Assembly (NCBI RefSeq): GCF_040250305.1
Contig: NZ_CP158190.1
Span: 3,132,001 to 3,196,000, forward strand
Direction: 5' to 3'
Source of the DNA: Peribacillus frigoritolerans
Lineage (GTDB): Bacteria > Bacillota > Bacilli > Bacillales > DSM-1321
Length of the DNA: 64,000 nt
Shown here: piece after piece, positions 25,273-32,994 of the stretch
Numbering within the stretch: the first letter of the stretch is position 1
Layout: each line of letters begins with the position of its first letter
Translations under genes and position numbers: made by a program
Notes under the pieces: model-generated
Told to the model about the DNA's origin: nothing
Seen by the model: only the letters and a program-made list of their open reading frames with translations
Databases searched by the model: none

Positions 25273-25812
25273 TTGCTTGATAAAGATAATTTAGACGAGA
25301 GTATCGAGATAATCTATAACAAGTATTATCGAGATGTTTATAAGTTCTTGATTTGTTTTACTGGGAACCAAAACGATGCTGAAGATTTAACCCAAGATGT
25401 TTTTATACGGTTACTACAATCTCAATCTAAATTTAACAAGCAATGTACATTAAAAACGTGGATTCTTTCCATAGCCAAACACGCTGCAATTGACTACCAC
25501 AGAAAAAAAAGATTTTCTGCTGTATTTAAAGATAGCTTTTTTAAACAACTTGTTTCAAATAGGAAAATTCCTGATGAGATTCTACAAGATAATGAACGTA
25601 CTAAAGTATTGCAACAGGCTATACAGTCATTAAAACCTTCGTATCGAAGTATTGTCATTCTAAGGGGAATAAATGAATTTTCGATTAAGGAAACCGCAAC
25701 AATATTGCAATGTAACGAAGCAAAAGTCAAAGTCGATTACCATAGAGCCTTAAAAGTATTAAGAAAGAAACTTAATCTTTCAATAGAGGAGGTTTTTGAG
25801 AATGCAAAATGA
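25273..25812 (+). CDS. ECF-type RNA polymerase sigma factor
   Basis: A 179-residue group 4 (ECF) sigma factor. Region 2 shows YNKYYRDVYKFLICF, NQNDAEDLTQDVFIRLLQS and LKTWILSIAKHAAIDYHRK. Region 4 shows LQQAIQSLKPSYRSIVILRG and FSIKETATILQCNEAKVKVD, the HTH for the -35 box. The start is TTG 25273, 7 bp after AGGAGGGG. It overlaps the next gene by 11 bp, where ECF factors usually have their anti-sigma gene, so the downstream protein is probably its regulator. Target promoters are unknown. Confidence 0.9.
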   Translation: MLDKDNLDESIEIIYNKYYRDVYKFLICFTGNQNDAEDLTQDVFIRLLQSQSKFNKQCTLKTWILSIAKHAAIDYHRKKRFSAVFKDSFFKQLVSNRKIPDEILQDNERTKVLQQAIQSLKPSYRSIVILRGINEFSIKETATILQCNEAKVKVDYHRALKVLRKKLNLSIEEVFENAK

Positions 25813-26734
25813 TAATGAAATTTTTGAAGAGATTAAACGCTCTACGAATTTAAATCCAAGAACAGAGTTTGTGAATGATACAAGACACTTATTAGTTAAA
25901 AAGGCTAACCATATAAGGAAAGTAAGTAAAATTAAGAAGCTTTCTTATTATTGGTCTGTAGTTATTGCAACAGTGGCTATGATTGCTTGGACTTCCCTTT
26001 TTGGAGGAAATCAGTACATTGTAAAATCTTATCATACTGTAATGTCTGCCATTCCTAAAAATAATGAGGAAAGCATGACTGCTTCAACTAAAAATCCTTC
26101 TGTATTTATTTACCACACCCATACCACGGAATCCTTTACGCCGTTACTTAATAATAAAAATCCAGATAAAGCATTAGATAAGAAAAAAAATATTACGATG
26201 GTAGGTGCAGAACTAACTAGTGAATTAAAGAAAAAAAATATTAATGTATTGCACAGCACCACGGATTTTGACAAAATAGTTCGTGACCGTGATTTAGATT
26301 ACTCAAACATATACGATATGTCAGGGAAAGAAGTACAAACTGTTCTTGATAAAAATAAGAATTTAAAATTAATTATAGATATTCACAGAGATACTCAACT
26401 AAAAGATGCTACAACCGTTAGAATAGATGGAAAAGATGTAGCCAGTGTGTCATTTGTTGTCTCGGAAAACAGCCCTAATTTTAAAGAAAACCGAAAAATC
26501 GCAAATCTCTTTCATCAAAAATTAGAAAAGAAGTATCCTGGACTTTCTAGGGGAGTTTTACTGAAAGTATCACAAACAAGAAATCCTTATAAACAAAAAT
26601 TTTATAATCAAGACTTATTTGCGAACTCACTCCTCCTTCAAATTGGAGGGGTAGAAAATACAATTGAAGAAGAAAATAGGAGCGTTGAATTATTAGCAGA
26701 AGTTATAGATGAAATACTAATTGAAATTGAGTAA
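25802..26734 (+). CDS. SpoIIP-like protein with anti-sigma-like N-terminus
   Basis: About 310 residues in three parts. Residues about 1-45 are cytosolic, charged and helical (FEEIKRSTNLNPRTEFVND), like the cytosolic end of small anti-sigma proteins. A membrane segment follows (WSVVIATVAMIAWTSLF). The extracellular part is the SpoIIP amidase domain: VFIYHTHTTESFTPLL, VGAELTSELKKKNINVL, LIIDIHRDT with putative zinc His/Asp, and NPYKQKFYNQDLFANSLLLQ. I start it at ATG 25802 after GAGGAGG, not the TTG at 25796. SpoIIP normally removes stem peptides at the septum together with SpoIID. Fusion to a sigma-control module implies sensing of cell wall state. That role is inference. Confidence 0.82.
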   Translation: MQNDNEIFEEIKRSTNLNPRTEFVNDTRHLLVKKANHIRKVSKIKKLSYYWSVVIATVAMIAWTSLFGGNQYIVKSYHTVMSAIPKNNEESMTASTKNPSVFIYHTHTTESFTPLLNNKNPDKALDKKKNITMVGAELTSELKKKNINVLHSTTDFDKIVRDRDLDYSNIYDMSGKEVQTVLDKNKNLKLIIDIHRDTQLKDATTVRIDGKDVASVSFVVSENSPNFKENRKIANLFHQKLEKKYPGLSRGVLLKVSQTRNPYKQKFYNQDLFANSLLLQIGGVENTIEEENRSVELLAEVIDEILIEIE

Positions 26735-26805
26735 TATAAATTAAGCATACCCTACCTCATAAATCACAAAATTATCTCATTTACAACTCACTTTAAGTCT
26801 TATAG

Positions 26806-26875
26806 AACTAATAAGTGCTTTACTTCATTAAGGAGTGAAGCCTTTTTCTTATTCAACTAACGGGGCAGGTTAGTT
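26806..26875 (+). repeat. attC-like cassette site, copy 21 (plus orientation)
   Basis: AACTAATA-AGTGC-TTTACTTCAT, hairpin region GGAGTGAAGCC, TTTTTCTTAT, CAACTAAC-GGGGCAG-GTTAGTT. Inverted relative to earlier copies and following the plus-strand sigma/SpoIIP operon. Confidence 0.82.
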
Positions 26876-26925
26876 GAAGGACTATTTTTTAGTATAGTGT
26901 AGTTAAACAAGGAGGAGAAATCAAA

Positions 26926-27358
26926 ATGACTTATGTAAATTATCTAGGCTGTAATCAAAAATTGCCTATCGGTGATAAATTTGAAACTGAAGAATTAGGC
27001 TTGATTGATGAAACTTTTTTCAGTTCCTGCTGAAGGTATGGAGAATATAAGAAAACATATCTCTTCTAAATATATATACCAAGTTGATACTAATGGCGGG
27101 GGAGCTATTTTATTCGATGGATATTTAAAGGAGACATCACCACATAATTATCGAAAAACAATTAAGGATATGGAAGCACTATGTGCGTTTTTAAGGAAAC
27201 ACCTTGTAAGTGGAGACGTTTGTGAGATGTATACTTGTTTGGATGGTGAAGAATTGGAAGAAAGAGATATAGAATTAGATAAAACCATAACATTTAATAA
27301 TTGTGATATGAACGATGTTGAAGTAAATGATAGACAACTTTTAGTAATAAAGATTTAG
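26926..27358 (+). pseudogene. Hypothetical cytosolic protein, frameshift in a T-run
   Basis: A strong SD (GGAGGAG) and ATG 26926 start MTYVNYLGCNQKLPIGDKFE, which stops after DETFFSSC. The next frame continues FSVPAEGMENIRKHISSKYI to LLVIKI at 27358. Removing one T from the run of six in ACTTTTTTCAG restores about 143 residues. The family is unrecognised. Read as a fresh pseudogene, phase-variable tract or sequencing error. Confidence 0.65.
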
Positions 27359-27367
27359 TTCTTAAAC

Positions 27368-27440
27368 AAACTTGTGCGTTAGCTGAAGTTCGGAGCTGTC
27401 TTTAAGGCAGCTTTTTTATGGAACTAACGGGTCAGCATTT
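27368..27440 (+). repeat. attC-like cassette site, copy 22 (plus orientation)
   Basis: ACTTGTGC-GTTAGCTGAAG, hairpin GAGCTGTC...GGCAGCTT with TTTTTTAT, GAACTAAC-GGGTCAGC. The final GTTAGTT box is lost. It follows the plus-strand pseudogene. Confidence 0.72.
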
Positions 27441-27485
27441 CTGTATTAACTGAAACACTAAAAAGTTTGTGAGGAAATCTACTTA

Positions 27486-27508
27486 AACTAACGGGTGCAT
27501 TAGTTCAG
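27486..27508 (+). repeat. attC-like half-site (copy 23)
   Basis: AACTAAC-GGGTGC-ATTAGTTCAG, only 45 bp after copy 22 with no gene between. Confidence 0.6.
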
Positions 27509-27574
27509 TAAGAAACACAAAAATGAACAATCTTTCTTATTTAATGGTTCTGTTATATGTTAATGTTGAAATTT

Positions 27575-27655
27575 GAATATTAAATAGGGGAAACCCCTTT
27601 TATCAGGCTTGCCCCTATTATTGTTAAACTACGGGTGCGATTGTTTAACAAGATA
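27575..27655 (+). repeat. attC-like site with unusual hairpin (copy 24)
   Basis: AATAGGGG...CCCCTATT stem next to AAACTAC-GGGTGC-GATTGTTTAAC. The polarity is plus although the next gene (27658-28245) is on the minus strand. Confidence 0.5.
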
Positions 27656-27657
27656 AC

Positions 27658-28245
27658 TTAATCTTCTTTCACAACTTTTAACTTTTCAGGAAGAACAGCA
27701 ATCAATTCATCCATATTTTTCAATTGGTTTGTTACCAAATAGGTAGAGGGGATATCGTATTCCAATTTACAAAAAGTTGTAGATTCATTCATATTCAACT
27801 TTACACCGTCCTCTTGGTCAAACCTTTCACCAAATGTTACATTATTCTGATTTGAAATTATAAAGAGATGATATGGAATAAGGGATTTAAAAATAATTTC
27901 AGATAGTTGATTATTATCTTTAACCTCGACACTAAAAATCAATATATCGAAATGGATTTCTCCATATTCGGTCATTCTATATGCTGTTTTTTGAGGGACG
28001 AACTTATGTGTATAAATTACCCCAAGTTTATCTAACTGGTCTCTCATTCCATCAACATCCCAGTCATACCATTCAAAGGTAATAAACAACGGGAATTGAT
28101 TTAAGCTTGAGAAAAATAGGATAAAGAATTCCTCACTCCCAATGTCTTCTGCATCAATTTCGTATACTGTCTTAGGTGAAGGATTTACCAAAAAGTCGTG
28201 TTCTTGATTAAAAGAATACACTTGTTCTCTAATATATATTTCCAC
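27658..28245 (-). CDS. Hypothetical protein (195 aa)
   Basis: Not recognised. Soluble, no signal peptide, alternating beta segments (FPLFITFEWYDWDVDGM, YGEIHFDILIFSVEVK, PYHLFIISNQNNVTFG) and an acidic helical end (NMDELIAVLPEKLKVVKED). The start is GTG 28245 after GGAGTGG. Size and composition resemble cytosolic immunity-type proteins common in Bacillus accessory regions, but no function can be given. Confidence 0.6.
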   Translation of the reverse strand: MEIYIREQVYSFNQEHDFLVNPSPKTVYEIDAEDIGSEEFFILFFSSLNQFPLFITFEWYDWDVDGMRDQLDKLGVIYTHKFVPQKTAYRMTEYGEIHFDILIFSVEVKDNNQLSEIIFKSLIPYHLFIISNQNNVTFGERFDQEDGVKLNMNESTTFCKLEYDIPSTYLVTNQLKNMDELIAVLPEKLKVVKED

Positions 28246-28283
28246 TTTACCACTCCAAATGTACTTCGTTAGTCGAATATGGA

Positions 28284-29404
28284 CTACAAATTGAATTTTG
28301 ACAAGCGTAAACTATCATAAATATCTGTTATTTCAAATACAAATGATTTTAATAAAAATTCTTTGATATTATGTCTCGTACTTTCGTTACTACGACTATC
28401 AATAAACAAGAACCAAGCGAGGTAATTATCGAGGTATTTGGTAGCCACACCTTTAAATCGGTCTATCCATTGTTTCATACGAGAATGGAGACCATTGACA
28501 TTTTGAATGTGATATAAGCCTTTGAGAACGTACTTACCATCAGTGGATTTAATTCTATAATGTTCTAATCCTTTTTCTTTCGCATACGTTTTATAGGCTC
28601 TCCAAGCATCTGTTACAAGTACGTTGTCAGCGGTTAACTTAGAACCAATCATTTTATCTACTTTATCTTTCACAACTCGCCCCATACAAGCAACTTTAGA
28701 AACAGTTGCTTTGGTACGGTCTCTGGCAACAAGAACGCAAACTTGCTCGTGGCTGATACCTCTATGTTTAGATTTTCCGCCACGCTTTCGAGGTTTTCGG
28801 TCTGTAATGCCTCGTTTTCCTTTTTCAGAGTATAGGAAATAGGTCTCGTCAATTTCAACGATACCTTCAAAATGTTCAAAATCCATTTGTTTGAGAGCGT
28901 TCAGCAACTTGTGTCTCCAATAGAAAAGTGTAACCCAAGTAACCCCTACAATTTCAGCCGATTTTCGTAGGGAATAACCTTTAAACATACATTCAACAAA
29001 TGTAATCCACTCGTCTCCTTTTCGGGTGCGATATAAAACAGTGTTAGTCGTATCAGTAAAGGTTTTACTACAACATTTACAACGATAACGTTGGCGACCA
29101 TTATATTTTCCGAACCGAACAACGTGTCCAGATGCACAATGAGGGCATTCAAACCCTTCTTTGAAACGAGTTTCTCTCATTTCGTTGATTAGACGACCAC
29201 CGACAGAGGAAGAAGGCTGAACATAGCGTTTTACCCATTGATATACTTGTTCTTTTTTCGTATGTGGTAATTTATCAATGTGCTTTAATAAATTGCTAAA
29301 CGCTTTGCTCATTTTTCGTTACCTCTAGAATATTTGTTCTTATATCCATAATACTAAGAATTCGGGTAAGTATCAAATAATCAACATTTTGCTTTAACAG
29401 AGCC
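28284..29404 (-). mobile_element. IS1595-family insertion sequence (transposase 28284-29312)
   Basis: The 342-residue transposase begins with a helical domain and a zinc ribbon (CPHCASGHVV, then CKCCSKTF). The DDE-type core has IVEIDETYFLYSEKGKRG (first Asp), VLVTDAWRAYKTYAKEKG (second Asp) and NVNGLHSRMKQWIDRFKG, as in the ISXO2/IS1595 family. The frame is intact, with SD GAGGTAACG. The right end (29379-29404) closes with GCTTTAACAGAGCC. I see no matching left end just after the gene stop, so the element may be truncated there and immobile. Confidence 0.85.
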
Positions 29405-29423
29405 TATTTAATAAAAATCCAAT

Positions 29424-29479
29424 TAAATAGAAACGGCATGTTTTGATTAATCTTTCTTCAAAACATACCGTTTCTATTT
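29424..29479 (-). terminator. Terminator of the oligoendopeptidase gene
   Basis: Two 20-bp arms (AAATAGAAACGGCATGTTTT and its complement with one mismatch) around a 16-nt loop. The gap 29313-29621 otherwise holds only the IS end. Confidence 0.75.
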
Positions 29480-29621
29480 ATCATTTATCAAGGTTTGTTG
29501 TATTAATTTGAACAAACTTTGTTATAAAGCTACATATATAGAACAAACACAAACATAATTCTAAATAAGTTCAGACCCTATATACATAAAAATTATATTC
29601 TAAACGTTATTTAGTAGATAG

Positions 29622-31361
29622 CTATTTATCAAGTAGTTTTGTTACTGGCTTATTATTTTCTCTTTGTCTAAAAGTATTATCATCAATCTTATTTAGATAA
29701 TCATCAACTACACCAACGAACGATTCGACAGAACCATCTTCAAATGGAGAAATAAGATTTGCTATTTTCACCAATTGTAAGAACGATTTACTTCCACCTT
29801 GCTCACAAATTTTTAGATAATCATTCCATGCTTCTTCATGGTTCCCAATCATTTTTTCCCAAAATTGAAATGCACAAATTCGAGCTAAAGCATAATCAAT
29901 ATAATAGAATGGGTGATTATAAATATGCCCTTGACGTTGCCAAAAGCCACCATTATTTAAATACTCATTGTCGCCATATTGGAGATGTGGTAAGTATTTC
30001 TTTTCAATCTCCCTCCAAATTGTATGTCGCTCATTTGGTGTTAATTCTGGTTGCTCGTACACACAATGTTGAAATTCATCAACTGCTACACCATAAGGTA
30101 AAAATAATAACGCACCACTTAAATGAGAAAAATAATATTTCTCCTTATCTTCTTTGAAAAATTTTTCCATCCATGGATATGTGAAAAATTCCATACTCAT
30201 CGAAAAAATTTCAGCAGCTTCAAATGTAGGTCCAGCGTATTCTGGAATGTCAAAATGACGACTTTTATACTTTTGAAATGCATGACCTGCCTCATGTGTT
30301 AGAACTTTAATATCGTGTGATACGCCACTAAAGTTTGAAAAAATAAACGGAGCTTGATGACTTGAAATATACGAACAATAACCACCACTCGCCTTTCCCT
30401 TTTTAGCGGTTACGTCCATCAGGTCATTTTCTACCATATAGCGAAAAAAATCATTTGTATCTGGAGAAAGTTCTTGGTACATACGGATACCATTTTCTAT
30501 AATCCAGTTTGCATCTCCCTTAGGACTGGCATTACCACTTGGAAACTCAAATCCTTCATCATAGAACATCAATGTATCTACATTAATACGTTCACGTTGA
30601 CGTTCTTTTAACTTAGAAGCAATTGGTACAATAAACTGTTTAATTTGTTTACGAAAATTCTCTACCATACTTTTATCGTAATCAGTACGATTCATTCTCG
30701 CATATCCTAACTCAACAAAACTCGGAAACCCAAGTTTTTTCGCAACAGTTGTTCGTACTTTAACAAGCTTATCAAAAATATCGTCAAGTTCTTGTTTGTT
30801 ATTTTCAAAAAAACTTGTATGCATTTTGACAGCTTCTTTTCTTACTTCTCTCTCGCTATGACCTATAAATGGTTGTAATTGTGCTAGTGTATATTCTTTT
30901 CCTAGAAATGGAATTTTCGCTGAGGATATAAGTTGTACATATTGGGAGGTTAAATGATTCTCTTGTTGGAGGTCTTTGATAACATCATCACTATATGTTT
31001 TCAATTTTAGCTCTGCAAGTTTAAAAAGCTGGGTACCATATTGTTTCTCTAATTCACTTCGAAATGGTGAAGTCAATAAAGCTTTATAAAAATCCGTTTC
31101 ATATCCTTTGATGATTGGGAGAAAATCATGAAAAAAATTCAGTTCATTTCTATAAAACTCATTTGTCGTGTCAATTGAATGTCGAATGGAACAAATGCAT
31201 CCCATTGACATTACCCCATTACGAATTTGATTAATTTCATTTATCATTTTCTCTTGTTCCTGTACAGTTGAGGAGAGTTTGAATTCTTTAATCATTAAAT
31301 GAAAGTTTTTCTCTACTTCTTCTCTATTTGGGCGTACGTACTTGAAATCTGAAAATGCCAT
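29622..31361 (-). CDS. M3-family oligoendopeptidase
   Basis: A 579-residue zinc metallopeptidase of family M3 (thimet/PepF-like), which trims short cytosolic peptides. The zinc motif LTHEAGHAFQKY (His-Glu-x-x-His near residue 358) is followed about 25 residues later by GPTFEAAEIFSMSMEFFT with the third ligand Glu. The C-terminal helical domain includes GHIYNHPFYYIDYALARICA. Length fits the family. ATG 31361 lies 8 nt after GAAGGAGGA. It has its own terminator and no attC-like site after it, unlike its neighbours, so it is a different kind of cargo. Confidence 0.92.
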   Translation of the reverse strand: MAFSDFKYVRPNREEVEKNFHLMIKEFKLSSTVQEQEKMINEINQIRNGVMSMGCICSIRHSIDTTNEFYRNELNFFHDFLPIIKGYETDFYKALLTSPFRSELEKQYGTQLFKLAELKLKTYSDDVIKDLQQENHLTSQYVQLISSAKIPFLGKEYTLAQLQPFIGHSEREVRKEAVKMHTSFFENNKQELDDIFDKLVKVRTTVAKKLGFPSFVELGYARMNRTDYDKSMVENFRKQIKQFIVPIASKLKERQRERINVDTLMFYDEGFEFPSGNASPKGDANWIIENGIRMYQELSPDTNDFFRYMVENDLMDVTAKKGKASGGYCSYISSHQAPFIFSNFSGVSHDIKVLTHEAGHAFQKYKSRHFDIPEYAGPTFEAAEIFSMSMEFFTYPWMEKFFKEDKEKYYFSHLSGALLFLPYGVAVDEFQHCVYEQPELTPNERHTIWREIEKKYLPHLQYGDNEYLNNGGFWQRQGHIYNHPFYYIDYALARICAFQFWEKMIGNHEEAWNDYLKICEQGGSKSFLQLVKIANLISPFEDGSVESFVGVVDDYLNKIDDNTFRQRENNKPVTKLLDK

Positions 31362-31435
31362 TAACATTCCTCCTTCTAAATAATATTTTTTTAAAAATTT
31401 CCTTTTATTAGTAAAATCATATCAATAAAGCATTT

Positions 31436-31463
31436 AAAGGTAAAGGTAAAGGTAAAGGTAAAG
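31436..31463. repeat. AAAGGT hexanucleotide microsatellite
   Basis: About 4.7 tandem AAAGGT units 75 bp upstream of the oligoendopeptidase start, in its probable promoter region. Slippage could alter promoter spacing. Confidence 0.8.
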
Positions 31464-31503
31464 TTTAATAGAGAATATTTAATTTGAGGTGGTGCTTGTT
31501 GTT

Positions 31504-31582
31504 TGACTAACCGGTGCGGCGGTAGTTTAAGATTGGAGCTATCTATGCATCTTTTTCTTTATGCAACTATTGGGGCAGGTTC
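31504..31582 (+). repeat. attC-like cassette site, copy 25 (plus orientation)
   Basis: GACTAAC-CGGTGC-GGCGGTAGTTT, hairpin GGAGCTATCTATGCATC with TTTTTCTTTAT, GCAACTATT-GGGGCAG-GTTCC. Confidence 0.7.
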
Positions 31583-31647
31583 CAAGAAGGTTTTTACCAA
31601 TATTTGTAGAAGGTTCTTTGTTATAAACAATTTTAGGAGGGGTTAAC

Positions 31648-31929
31648 TTGAACAAAAACAAAGTAGGATGGTTATTTTTAGGGCTAGCAGGGTGCTTAGG
31701 CTTATTTTTTATTATGATGGCAGGGGAAGGTTACGGTTTATCTACTAGTAGCATAGACGGGAATATGCAGTTGAATTTTTTAGGGATAAAAATTGCTGAC
31801 GGTATTACAACAACCGCAAAATGGAACCAGTATGGAACATATTTTAATCTATGGAGTTTAGTACCGTTAACATTAACTATTTTCTGTTATCGTAAATTTT
31901 TAAAACTTGTCCCAACTATTTCAAACTAA
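31648..31929 (+). CDS. Small hypothetical membrane protein (93 aa)
   Basis: Not recognised. Two hydrophobic segments (WLFLGLAGCLGLFFIMMAG and FNLWSLVPLTLTIFCY) flank a polar region of about 40 residues. The start is TTG 31648 with TAGGAGGGG upstream. It is followed by an ordinary terminator (31941-31969) and an attC-like half-site in its own orientation. Confidence 0.6.
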   Translation: MNKNKVGWLFLGLAGCLGLFFIMMAGEGYGLSTSSIDGNMQLNFLGIKIADGITTTAKWNQYGTYFNLWSLVPLTLTIFCYRKFLKLVPTISN

Positions 31930-31940
31930 TATTTATGATT

Positions 31941-31969
31941 AGCTGTCTTTTAGGACGGCTTTTTTTATT
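31941..31969 (+). terminator. Terminator of the 93-aa membrane protein gene
   Basis: AGCTGTC / GACGGCT stem followed by TTTTTTTATTT, 11 bp after the stop codon. Confidence 0.75.
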
Positions 31970-31998
31970 TATTGTTAAGATTGTGAACGAGCGTACTT

Positions 31999-32055
31999 AA
32001 ACTAACGGGTGCGTAGTTCAACAAAAAGACCGATTATTTCGGTCTTTTTGTTTGC
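31999..32055 (+). repeat. attC-like half-site fused to a terminator (copy 26)
   Basis: AACTAAC-GGGTGC-GTAGTTCAAC then AAAAAGACC...GGTCTTTTT. An inverted counterpart of copy 15, carrying the same hairpin. Confidence 0.7.
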
Positions 32056-32058
32056 TTG

Positions 32059-32187
32059 TTATTCAGCCGTGAATGTAAATGTTTCTTTTAAAGGTCTGCC
32101 TTCGCTACTTTTAGAGTCCAAACAATTTCTCCTTCCAATTCCGTTGCTTTTTCAGCCAAAACGAAAATGCTAAATTTATAAGGATAC
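32059..32187 (-). pseudogene. 3' remnant of a gene like 21283-21780
   Basis: The minus strand encodes GYPYKFSIFVLAEKATELEG, EIVWT, a one-base shift, then KSSEGRPLKETFTFTAE and stop. It matches the end of the 165-aa exported protein almost residue for residue. The 5' two thirds are gone, replaced by the next remnant. Confidence 0.8.
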
Positions 32188-32402
32188 CATGGAGAATACC
32201 GAGATTTCCACTTGTATAGTGCAAGAGTAATGGAAATAAGAAGAATTGGAGAAGAAGAGTTCCATTTTACAATAAAATTGGAAGTGGAAACAGAAAAAAA
32301 CCTTACGATATAGGGCTTGAGACTATAACTCTTGAGATAACCCCGTTCACCACTGTTTTAACAGGATTTTCACACAAAACCATTCAAGATAAAAAAACTT
32401 AA
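32185..32402 (+). pseudogene. 3' remnant of a DUF3888-like gene
   Basis: The plus strand reads HGEYRDFHLYSARVMEIRR, EFHFTIKLEVETEKN, a one-base shift, then PYDIGLETITLEITPFT and ends KTIQDKKT. It resembles the C-terminus of the protein at 20406-21092. It abuts the previous remnant tail-out, so two broken cassettes were joined head to head through their missing 5' ends. Confidence 0.7.
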
Positions 32403-32405
32403 TGA

Positions 32406-32478
32406 CCTAACGGTTGCTTTACTTCAATAAGGAAGGTTGCTGAGGCAGCCTTCCTTATTAAAGTAAAGCACCTGTTAG
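32406..32478. repeat. Hybrid symmetric attC-like site (copy 27)
   Basis: CCTAAC-GGTTGC-TTTACTTCAATAAGGAAGG, central GGTTGCTGAGGCAGCC, CCTTATTAAAGTAAAGCACC-TGTTAG. Both ends are of the GCACCC type, making an almost perfect 70-bp palindrome between convergent genes. Confidence 0.8.
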
Positions 32479-32489
32479 AAGCTAAATTG

Positions 32490-32657
32490 TTATTTTTGAT
32501 TTTTTAATTTCCAAACCTCTTCTTCGAGATTACCTATTCTTTGTTGAAGTGCTTTCTTCGGTTCTGAAATCCTTCGAGCTAATATAACGATGAAACCTGT
32601 AATAGTAATAATTCCTCCAGCAAAAGCAATAATAAATAACAATGTAACATCAAACAT
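32490..32657 (-). CDS. Small membrane protein with coiled-coil tail (55 aa)
   Basis: MFDVTLLFIIAFAGGIITIT then GFIVILARR (one membrane helix) and a charged heptad tail ALQQRIGNLEEEVWKLKNQ. AGGAG lies 9 nt before ATG 32657, and a site follows the stop. The family is unknown. Such proteins often act as small membrane regulators. Confidence 0.65.
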   Translation of the reverse strand: MFDVTLLFIIAFAGGIITITGFIVILARRISEPKKALQQRIGNLEEEVWKLKNQK

Positions 32658-32706
32658 AAAAACAACTCCTAATTTATCTAGGGATTTCAGATTGAAATAA
32701 ATCGTC

Positions 32707-32814
32707 TCAGTATGCCACTAGAATAATAATAATAATTGTAGTAACAATAACAAGCATCTTTTTACTGTGATTTCCAACTTCTTTCTTTTCCTCTATTTCC
32801 TCTCTGTATTTCAT
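32707..32814 (-). CDS. Possible 35-aa membrane peptide
   Basis: A charged N-terminus (MKYREEIEEKKEVGNHSKK) and one hydrophobic helix (MLVIVTTIIIIILVAY). No convincing SD, so expression is doubtful. It lies downstream of the duplicated promoter block. Confidence 0.3.
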   Translation of the reverse strand: MKYREEIEEKKEVGNHSKKMLVIVTTIIIIILVAY

Positions 32815-32862
32815 TTGTACTTTTTTCTTTTTATCATCTAATTACATTGCAAGTAGACCCCT

Positions 32863-32905
32863 TAATGAAAATAACTTAAGTTTATTTTACCATAAAAAAC
32901 CATAT
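32863..32905 (-). promoter_or_regulatory. Cassette promoter region with extended -10, second copy
   Basis: About 40 of 43 positions match 16074-16115, including TATGGTAAAATAAAC on the minus strand. The gene it once served here looks decayed. Confidence 0.5.
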
Positions 32906-32914
32906 TCACTCTTC

Positions 32915-32994
32915 AACTAACCTGCCCTGATAGTTTTATAAAGAAAAAGGCTGCCGCAGCAACCCCTGTTAATGAACTAACGTACGCGTTAGTT
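32915..32994 (-). repeat. attC-like cassette site, copy 28
   Basis: AACTAAC-CTGCCCT-GATAGTTTT, hairpin GGCTGC-CGCA-GCAACC, GAACTAAC-GTACGC-GTTAGTT. The right arm overlaps the last codons of the gene at 32989-33318. Confidence 0.85.
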
